Below, piece after piece: positions 15,950-21,460 of a stretch of 21,460 nt of DNA. A model generated the notes under the pieces. The model had not been told where the DNA came from and searched no databases. It saw only the letters and a program-made list of their open reading frames with translations. A program made the translations under genes and the position numbers. The stretch's first letter is position 1; each line of letters begins with the position of its first letter. Source of the DNA: Intestinibacter sp. (GTDB lineage Bacteria > Bacillota > Clostridia > Peptostreptococcales > Peptostreptococcaceae); assembly GCF_022780145.1 (NCBI RefSeq), contig NZ_JALEXO010000168.1, forward strand, positions 1 to 21,460, given 5' to 3'.

Positions 15950-15983
15950 AAAACTGCTGCATGAAAGCTCACACAACAGTTTT
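15950..15983 (-). terminator. Terminator of the NhaC-family gene
   Basis: AAAACTG (15950-15956) pairs with CAGTTTT (15977-15983) with two further pairs inside after one mismatch. On the minus strand it is followed by six T, 26 bases after the stop codon. Confidence 0.7.
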
Positions 15984-16008
15984 AATTTATTTTATTCTAT
16001 TTAAATTT

Positions 16009-17736
16009 CTATTCTTGTTCTACTTCTACACTCTTACCAAATATTTGAACTCCTACAAATACAGCTATTAATGCTAGTGGTAAAACTACATATACAGGTA
16101 ATCCAAATCCAGCTGGTATATACCCAAATACTATAGTTATAGCTGCTATAAATAGTGAATATGGTATTTGTGTTCTAACGTGTTCTATATGGTCGCATCC
16201 TGCACCCATTGAAGATAGTATAGTTGTATCTGATATTGGTGAGCAGTGGTCTCCAAATATTGCACCAGTTAAAACAGCACTTGTTGAAACTATTACATAG
16301 CTCATATCAGGATTTATAGAGTATGCTAGAGGTATTGCAAGCGGCATAAGAATTCCCATTGTTCCATATGATGTACCAGTTGCAAATGATATTATAGCAC
16401 CTAATACAAATATTATACTTGGTAGAGTAAATGCTGGTATAGAGCCTGATAAGTAGTTGATTAAGAATTTTGCTGTTCCTAATTCTTTTATAACAGAGCT
16501 TAGAGACCAAGCGCATATTAATATTACACAAGTTATAAGCAATGTCTTCATACCATCTATCCAGATTTCTATTCCTTGAGCTACTGTAAACATTTTTTTG
16601 AAAACACCCATAGCCATTGCCACTATTCCTGCAAACAACGCTGATTGGAATAAAGCTACAGATGCATCTGAATTACTGAAAGCTTCTCTTATAGCTGCAA
16701 ATGAAATTGGTGAATTTTGCATTATTGCTATTGTAGCGGCATCTTCTGAACCCATTATAGCTGTATATCCACTGTAATAAAATGCTATTAAAGCCGCTAT
16801 TATTAAAGTTCCTATAGGAATTATTGCATTCCATACGCTAGGTGTAACACCTTCTAATGGTTCTAAATCATCGTGTTCTTTTGATATTTGTTCGTTTAAT
16901 TTATCTCCATCTTCAAGAACTTGTCCTCCACGTCTTGCTTGTAACTCGCATTTTCTCATAGGGCCGAAGTCTTTTAATAAAAGTGCTGTTATTACTATAA
17001 ATGCCAATATCAATATATTGTAGAATCTAAATGGTATAGTACTTAAAAATACTCCAAATGCATTTTGATCTACTCCAATTGAATTGAAGGCATCTCCTAT
17101 AAGTCCGACTTCTAGACCTATCCAAGTTGATATTATAGCTATACCTGCTACTGGAGCTGCTGTTGCATCTATGATGAAGGCAAGTCTTTCTCTAGATATT
17201 TTCATTCCATCTGTTACAGGTCTCATCATAGGACCTATTATTAGAGAGTTTGCGTAATCATCGAAAAATACTAAAAGTCCAGCAAACCATGTAATTATCT
17301 GTGCTGATCTTGCACTTTTTGCCTTTTTTGATAGAGCTTCTGCTATAGCTTTAGCTCCACCCATCTTACTTACTAGGTTGATTACACCACCTATAGCTAA
17401 AACCTGTAGAATTATCCCTGCATTCCAAGGATCAGCTAAAGAACCTACCGCTCTATTTACTAAATCCAAGAACGCTTGAACTATAGTGTAAAAAATATTA
17501 AATCCTGCAAAATTAAGAATTATTCCACCTGATAAGATTCCAAGTGCCAAAGATACAACTACGTTTTTAGTCACAAAGGCTAAAACTATTGCCACTATCG
17601 GTGGTATTAAAGTTAGAAATCCGTATTTGTCTGCATTTACTTGTGCTATGTCTACTTCTTCAGCAAATGCCATGACAGTTGACATTAAAAATATCATCAT
17701 TGATATCAAAGCTATTTTTGTTTTTTTGTTTTTCAT
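16009..17736 (-). CDS. NhaC-family transporter, probable lysine transporter
   Basis: A 575-residue membrane protein with a cleavable-signal-like N-terminus (hydrophobic 7-25, then AFAEEVD) and about 12 further hydrophobic segments. NhaC-superfamily proteins exchange sodium for protons or, in some branches, move amino acids. The family signature GAIFGDHCSPISDTTILSSMG lies at about 492-512. A charged cytosolic loop spans about 255-300. AGGAGGAG precedes the ATG. A lysine riboswitch and a strong promoter sit directly upstream. That context points to lysine as the substrate; as I recall, comparative studies named such L-box-controlled NhaC-type genes lysW. The family is certain from the protein; the substrate follows from the riboswitch, not from protein motifs. 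Confidence 0.88.
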   Translation of the reverse strand: MKNKKTKIALISMMIFLMSTVMAFAEEVDIAQVNADKYGFLTLIPPIVAIVLAFVTKNVVVSLALGILSGGIILNFAGFNIFYTIVQAFLDLVNRAVGSLADPWNAGIILQVLAIGGVINLVSKMGGAKAIAEALSKKAKSARSAQIITWFAGLLVFFDDYANSLIIGPMMRPVTDGMKISRERLAFIIDATAAPVAGIAIISTWIGLEVGLIGDAFNSIGVDQNAFGVFLSTIPFRFYNILILAFIVITALLLKDFGPMRKCELQARRGGQVLEDGDKLNEQISKEHDDLEPLEGVTPSVWNAIIPIGTLIIAALIAFYYSGYTAIMGSEDAATIAIMQNSPISFAAIREAFSNSDASVALFQSALFAGIVAMAMGVFKKMFTVAQGIEIWIDGMKTLLITCVILICAWSLSSVIKELGTAKFLINYLSGSIPAFTLPSIIFVLGAIISFATGTSYGTMGILMPLAIPLAYSINPDMSYVIVSTSAVLTGAIFGDHCSPISDTTILSSMGAGCDHIEHVRTQIPYSLFIAAITIVFGYIPAGFGLPVYVVLPLALIAVFVGVQIFGKSVEVEQE

Positions 17737-17790
17737 TTTCTCCTCCTAATATAATGAATATCAGAAAGGTTCACTAAACTATTGTCATAA

Positions 17791-17817
17791 ATCTAATGAA
17801 TTAGATATGCTATTTTA
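17791..17817 (-). promoter_or_regulatory. Possible expression platform of the lysine riboswitch
   Basis: Between the aptamer and the nhaC-type start, TAAAATAGC (17809-17817 on minus) can pair with the 3' strand of the aptamer's closing stem (17836-17847), and a 6-bp hairpin lies at 17791-17806. These are competing structures of the type used for switching. No T run follows the hairpin, so it is not a normal terminator. Confidence 0.4.
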
Positions 17818-17841
17818 TATGTTATAAAGATGAGTTAAAAT

Positions 17842-18000
17842 GATAGCTCTCCACATTTAGTGACAGTGATATACATATTATGTATACCCCCAGTTATATA
17901 GACTTAAAGCATCGTCTACACACTTCGGCAATATATCCTTTCTAAATAAATCTACGCCGCTTAACTCATTATTTGTACTCTTATATACTGCTCCTCTACC
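17842..18000 (-). ncRNA. Lysine riboswitch (L-box)
   Basis: On the minus strand the leader reads like the L-box consensus of B. subtilis lysC. It opens with GGTAGAGGAGC, then AAGAGTA (17976-17982), AGAAAGG followed by TGCCGAAG (core 17923-17929), CTGGGGG (17887-17893) and closes with TGTGGAGAGCTATC. The 5' GGTAG and 3' CTATC form the closing P1 stem (one G-U pair). These blocks occur in the right order and spacing over about 160 bases. A GTATACATAATATGTATA hairpin lies in a peripheral arm. The RNA senses lysine and controls the NhaC-family gene 106 bases downstream. The B. subtilis lysC L-box binds lysine to repress expression; I expect the same sign here. Confidence 0.92.
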
Positions 18001-18030
18001 TTACTATTATTCACTTTTTTATGCTATTTA

Positions 18031-18059
18031 ATTATATATTAATTTTCCAATAAGTTCAA
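18031..18059 (-). promoter_or_regulatory. Strong promoter of the lysine riboswitch and NhaC gene
   Basis: TTGAAC (18054-18059) and TATAAT (18031-18036) on the minus strand are spaced by exactly 17 bases. The start of transcription would lie about 20-25 bases before the aptamer. Confidence 0.8.
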
Positions 18060-18119
18060 TATTATACGCCATTTTTCTTAAATAAAAATTATATTTAAAT
18101 TTTTAAAATTATTAAAAAA

Positions 18120-18148
18120 TTTACAATTTAAAACTTATTAATTATAAT
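18120..18148 (+). promoter_or_regulatory. Promoter of the lipoate ligase gene
   Basis: TTTACA (18120-18125) and TATAAT (18143-18148) are spaced by exactly 17 bases. This leaves a 5' leader of about 130 bases before lplA. A second TATAAT at 18251-18256 has no credible -35. Confidence 0.65.
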
Positions 18149-18285
18149 ATATATATATTTCTAATCCCTTCTTAAATTGATGAAAAATATCATTTTTAAT
18201 AAAAATTAGAGGGAAATTGAAGTTTATGTCGAATTATTTTGTTGAAATAATATAATTTACAAATTTATAGGAGGACAATCGATTA

Positions 18286-19272
18286 ATGCTATTAGTTTAC
18301 AACGAAAGAACAAATCCATATTTCAACCTAGCTATGGAGGAATATTTTTTAAAAAATGCGACAGAAGATTTATTTTTACTTTGGAGGAATGAATCAGCAA
18401 TAATAGTAGGTAAAAACCAAAATACACTATCTGAAATAAACTACGAATACGTAAAAGAAAACAATATAACTGTAGTTAGAAGACAATCAGGTGGTGGAGC
18501 AGTTTTCCATGATTTAGGAAATTTATGCTTCACTTTTATAGCCTGCAACAACAACAGCTTCAGCGACTTCAAGAGATTTACTATGCCTATAGTAGAGGCT
18601 CTAAAAGGACTTGATATAAATGCTGAATTTTCCGGAAGAAACGACCTATTAATCGATGGGCAAAAATTCTCTGGTAATGCACAATACAATTACAAAGACA
18701 AAGTAATGCACCACGGAACTTTACTATTCTCTTCTGAAATAAACGATGTTTCAGCAGCACTTAAGGTAAAACCTATTAAATTCGAAGGTAAATCTGTAAA
18801 ATCTGTAAAATCAAGAGTAACTAACATAAGCGACCACTTAAAGAAACCTATGACTGTCTTAGAATTCAAGGACTATCTAATGGACTTTATCGCTAAAACA
18901 GATAAAGACAGTACACCATACACTCTAACTGACAAAGATGTAGCAGAAATAGAAAAGCTTGTCGAAGAAAAATACAGCACTTGGGATTGGAACTTTGGAA
19001 ATTCACCAAAATTCTCTCTAATCAACGAATTAAAATACCCAGGTGGAAATGTTGAATTTAACTTAAACGTAAATAAGGGAATTATAACTGAAATTAAATT
19101 CTTCGGCGATTTCTTCGGTAAAGAAGATGTATCTTTTATAGAAAAAAAATTAACTGGTGTTAAGCACACTGAAGAAGCTATAAGAGAAGCTTTAAAGGAT
19201 GTAAATATAAACGATTATTTCTTAAATGCTACTGTAGATGTATTAGTCGACGGTATAATGGGAGTTAAATAA
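18286..19272 (+). CDS. lplA: Lipoate-protein ligase A
   Basis: A 328-residue cytosolic enzyme that activates free lipoate with ATP and transfers it to the lipoyl domain of GcvH or 2-oxoacid dehydrogenase E2. The signature RRQSGGGAVFHDLGN is at residues 65-79, and K127 in DGQKFSGNAQ is the expected lipoate-binding lysine. The C-terminal accessory domain (about 250-328) is present, so it is full length and bifunctional in layout. ATG at 18286 with GGAGG 11 bases upstream, a slightly long gap. Divergent from the NhaC gene and convergent with the next gene, thus monocistronic. No lipoyl-acceptor gene lies in the window. Confidence 0.92.
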   Translation: MLLVYNERTNPYFNLAMEEYFLKNATEDLFLLWRNESAIIVGKNQNTLSEINYEYVKENNITVVRRQSGGGAVFHDLGNLCFTFIACNNNSFSDFKRFTMPIVEALKGLDINAEFSGRNDLLIDGQKFSGNAQYNYKDKVMHHGTLLFSSEINDVSAALKVKPIKFEGKSVKSVKSRVTNISDHLKKPMTVLEFKDYLMDFIAKTDKDSTPYTLTDKDVAEIEKLVEEKYSTWDWNFGNSPKFSLINELKYPGGNVEFNLNVNKGIITEIKFFGDFFGKEDVSFIEKKLTGVKHTEEAIREALKDVNINDYFLNATVDVLVDGIMGVK

Positions 19273-19278
19273 TTAAAA

Positions 19279-19315
19279 AAAATCCTCTTTGCCAAATAAA
19301 AACAAAGAGGATTTT
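19279..19315. terminator. Bidirectional terminator after lplA
   Basis: A 13-bp perfect stem, AAAATCCTCTTTG (19279-19291) with 19303-19315 and an 11-base loop, sits between the two convergent stop codons with A and T runs on the two sides. Confidence 0.92.
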
Positions 19316-19333
19316 ATATTTTTTGTCTTAATA

Positions 19334-20701
19334 CTATTCTGAATAATTATAATCGCTATCTAACATAGAATAATTTTCGCATCTATCTACTAATAATTCT
19401 AAATCACCATTTTCTACTAAAACAAATTCTATATATTCTTTCTCATAATGTACTTTATTATTTTGTACAACCTTGTTTATAGAAACTCTTGATATTCTAT
19501 ATTCACCATCTTCATATTCGAATTGTCCATAATCTACATCTTTTATATATGTTCTCAATCCTTCTTCATGCCACTCTGGAATATATTTATCATAATTTTT
19601 ACGTAAATTACCTGTTTCAGTTATATATGGATATACTAACTCGACATTTCCAGTATTTATAGCTTCATCATAATTATATTCTAAGTTATCTATAACTTCT
19701 GTTATTTGTGATTGAGAAATAGCATCATCATCTGTATATGTATTTTCTGTTTGATCTAAATCTTCTTGCACTGGTTCTTCTTCATCATACTCATTTTCTT
19801 GATCTTCACTACTATTATATTGTTCATCATTTTGCTCGCTACTATAGTCAGTGTTTAAAACTTGCCCATCATCGTCTTCGCTAAAATAATTTTTTGCAAA
19901 ACTAAATCCTGCTAAAAATACAATCACAAAAGCCAATATTATACCGATTGCTTTAAAGCTTTTACTCGGTTTATTTTGTTTCTTTTTATTTTTATTATTT
20001 GGCATTTGTTTTTGTACCGGCTTTTGAGGAACTTGTTTTTTTAAATTATTTAATTTCACATCTTGCTGTTTATCGTTTTGATTCTTTTTAATAGGATTTT
20101 TACTTTTATCGATATTATTAGTTTCTACTGTTTTTTTCAACTTAATATTAGAAGGCGATTTCTTTATCTTGTCAAAAATACTAGGGTTTAAATTATATAA
20201 ATCCGAATATTTACTTTTTATCGTATCAATTGAATTATTTATTTTTCCTTTATCTTCATAATTTAATTGTTTTATTATATCGTCAATATATGTTTTTTTC
20301 TCGCTATCTTCTATATCCTCTCTGATATATGTAAAAATAAGTTCTTTTAAATTATTTGTGACTTCATTATCATCTTTAAGTGCGCATACTTTTTTATAAA
20401 TAACACTCTTTTGATAAGCAATTTTATATATATCTTCATATAAATCTTTGCTACAATTATATAATTCAAAATAATCTCTTTTTAATATATCAATACTGTA
20501 GACAGCATACTGACTAGTTTCATATGATAAATAATCGTTTATTTGACCTAAATTTCTTTTCTTTAAGTTTTCTAATTCAGCTTTTTCAAAATCATTAGAA
20601 TAAATAAAATAGTATATAGGTCCTATTAAAACCCTCACAACTCTTTGGTCCTGTTCTAATTTTAAATATAATGAAGATAATTTATCTTTATTTTTTTCCA
20701 T
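19334..20701 (-). CDS. Single-pass membrane protein with TcaA-like outer domain
   Basis: A 455-residue protein starting at the ATG at 20701, where GGGGAGAT gives a site; the longer start at 20773 lies inside the tyrS terminator and is rejected. Residues 1-185 are a helix-rich cytosolic domain I do not recognise, 185-248 are Lys/Asn/Gln-rich disordered sequence, and one helix at 249-268 crosses the membrane. Outside, 273-325 is very acidic, and 330-455 (EVIDNLEYNYDEAINTG, YPYI, then alternating strands ending ELLVDRCEN) resembles the NTF2-like domain at the C-terminus of TcaA/YvbJ proteins. Those proteins have a zinc ribbon at the N-terminus, absent here. The outer-domain match is from its pattern and moderate. 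Role unknown, perhaps envelope sensing. Confidence 0.65.
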   Translation of the reverse strand: MEKNKDKLSSLYLKLEQDQRVVRVLIGPIYYFIYSNDFEKAELENLKKRNLGQINDYLSYETSQYAVYSIDILKRDYFELYNCSKDLYEDIYKIAYQKSVIYKKVCALKDDNEVTNNLKELIFTYIREDIEDSEKKTYIDDIIKQLNYEDKGKINNSIDTIKSKYSDLYNLNPSIFDKIKKSPSNIKLKKTVETNNIDKSKNPIKKNQNDKQQDVKLNNLKKQVPQKPVQKQMPNNKNKKKQNKPSKSFKAIGIILAFVIVFLAGFSFAKNYFSEDDDGQVLNTDYSSEQNDEQYNSSEDQENEYDEEEPVQEDLDQTENTYTDDDAISQSQITEVIDNLEYNYDEAINTGNVELVYPYITETGNLRKNYDKYIPEWHEEGLRTYIKDVDYGQFEYEDGEYRISRVSINKVVQNNKVHYEKEYIEFVLVENGDLELLVDRCENYSMLDSDYNYSE

Positions 20702-20728
20702 TGTTATCTCCCCTATAATATGTAAATC

Positions 20729-20782
20729 AAAAAGAGTGATGAAAAATAGAATTAAAACTCTACCTAACATCACCCCTTTTTT
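20729..20782 (-). terminator. Probable terminator of tyrS
   Basis: GTGATG (20736-20741) pairs with CATCAC (20768-20773), extended outside an internal mismatch by AAAAAG/CTTTTT. The loop is long (26 bases). T-rich sequence follows on the minus strand. Confidence 0.6.
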
Positions 20783-20801
20783 ATCGATATAAAATATTTA
20801 A

Positions 20802-21460
20802 TTATTTTACAACAACTTTTTTAAATTTTTTCTTACCACGTTTAACTACTACACCGTTGCCAAATAATTGGTCTTTAGATACTGTAGCTTTTGTATCTTC
20901 TATTTTTTCGCCATCTACAGCTACTCCACCTTGTTCGATGTTACGTCTAGCATCTGATTTTGAGCTAGCAAGTTCAGCTTTAACTAATAAATCTACTAAA
21001 GTTATAGCATCATCAGTTAAGTCAGCTTCTGTTAATTCAACTGTTGGCATATTAGCAGCATCTCCTGTAGAGAATAATGCTCTAGCTCCTTCTTGAGCTT
21101 TTATTGCTTCTTCTTCGCTGTGAACTAATTTAGTTAATTCAAATGCTAGTATTTCTTTAGCTTTATTTAATTCGCTACCTTCCCATTTTTCCATTTCTTT
21201 TATTTCTTCTAATGGTAAGAATGTAAGCATTTTTAAGCATTTTATAACGTCAGCATCTGCAACATTTCTCCAGTATTGGTAGAATTCAAATGGAGATGTC
21301 TTGTTAGGGTCTAGCCATACTGCACCTGATTGAGTTTTACCCATTTTCTTACCTTCTGAGTTAAGAAGTAGAGTTATAGTCATTGCATAAGCATTTTTGT
21401 TTAATTTACGTCTTATTAGGTCAGTTCCTGCAAGCATGTTTGACCATTGATCATTACCAC
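20802..21460 (-). CDS. tyrS: Tyrosyl-tRNA synthetase, C-terminal part (partial)
   Basis: The frame continues beyond the window end; the visible part starts with the class I motif G-N-D-Q-W-S-N-M. TyrRS loads tRNA-Tyr with tyrosine. The KMSKS-type loop reads KMGKTQSGAVW, as in B. stearothermophilus-like TyrRS, followed by PFEFYQYWRN and the helical anticodon-contact region. The C-terminus is an S4-like RNA-binding domain (LVKAELASSKSDARRNIEQGG followed by VAVDGEK) ending KKFKKVVVK. Upstream control, such as a T-box, would lie outside the window. An internal ATG at 21437 is not the start. Confidence 0.95.
   Translation of the reverse strand, partial: GNDQWSNMLAGTDLIRRKLNKNAYAMTITLLLNSEGKKMGKTQSGAVWLDPNKTSPFEFYQYWRNVADADVIKCLKMLTFLPLEEIKEMEKWEGSELNKAKEILAFELTKLVHSEEEAIKAQEGARALFSTGDAANMPTVELTEADLTDDAITLVDLLVKAELASSKSDARRNIEQGGVAVDGEKIEDTKATVSKDQLFGNGVVVKRGKKKFKKVVVK

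Noticed and set aside
16307..16531. Minus-strand 74-residue frame inside the NhaC-family gene
   Set aside because: Same strand but wrong frame; Ile/Asn/Cys/Tyr-rich composition, no ribosome binding site, and the NhaC signature lies in the other frame.
18183..18199. Short A/T hairpin in the lplA leader as a terminator or attenuator
   Set aside because: Only six A-T pairs with no GC; too weak to end transcription and expected by chance in this composition.
18441..19169. Minus-strand frames of 82 and 98 residues inside lplA
   Set aside because: Antisense to the conserved lipoate ligase motifs; no start signals.
20702..20773. Longer start for the TcaA-like protein
   Set aside because: The extra 24 residues overlap the tyrS terminator hairpin and lack their own ribosome binding site, while the ATG at 20701 has GGGGAGAT at the right distance.

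Overview
The window is AT-rich, with AGGAGG-type ribosome binding sites, frequent TTG and GTG starts and many short intrinsic terminators. This fits a low-GC Firmicute of class Clostridia. The gene set (DUF1540 protein, MepA-like MATE pump, ArsB/NhaD-type and NhaC-type transporters, a pyridine-nucleotide-independent-looking thioredoxin reductase, lipoate ligase) suggests a Peptostreptococcaceae-like anaerobe. The family assignment is inference, not proof. I see no rRNA, tRNA, CRISPR array, insertion sequence or phage gene. The region reads as ordinary chromosome with several less ordinary genes.

Layout. 1-2.6 kb: the 3' half of a sodium/glutamate symporter (gltS), a two-unit Cys-rich DUF1540 protein, a convergent lysophosphatidate acyltransferase (plsC) and two small hypothetical genes. 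2.6-7.7 kb, all minus strand: a MATE efflux pump, a short SWIM-SNF2 helicase, a MoaA-like radical SAM protein without the usual GTP-binding arginines, and a small two-helix membrane protein. 7.7-9.7 kb, plus strand: an ArsB/NhaD-type ion transporter with an 11-bp tandem repeat at its promoter, followed by an unknown 160-residue protein. 9.7-14.6 kb, minus strand: a CDF metal exporter, a thioredoxin/thioredoxin-reductase pair, an OmpR-type two-component system with overlapping genes, and a putative DNA-binding protein. 14.6-18.1 kb, minus strand: a pentapeptide-repeat protein fused to a two-helix pore domain, then an NhaC-family transporter preceded by a clear lysine riboswitch and a strong promoter. 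18.1-21.5 kb: a plus-strand lipoate-protein ligase, a convergent single-pass membrane protein with a TcaA-like outer domain, and the 3' part of tyrosyl-tRNA synthetase.

How the parts fit together. Transport dominates: glutamate, drugs, divalent metal, an anion or sodium, and probably lysine. The riboswitch is the strongest regulatory signal and argues that the NhaC-family gene moves lysine rather than acting as a housekeeping sodium/proton antiporter. The thioredoxin pair is a compact redox operon whose reductase lacks the NADPH-binding signatures, as in ferredoxin-linked clostridial reductases. I found no convincing new multi-gene system. The best leads are individual proteins (the MoaA-like protein, the pentapeptide-channel fusion and the reductase) and two regulatory regions (the lysine riboswitch and the 11-bp repeat).
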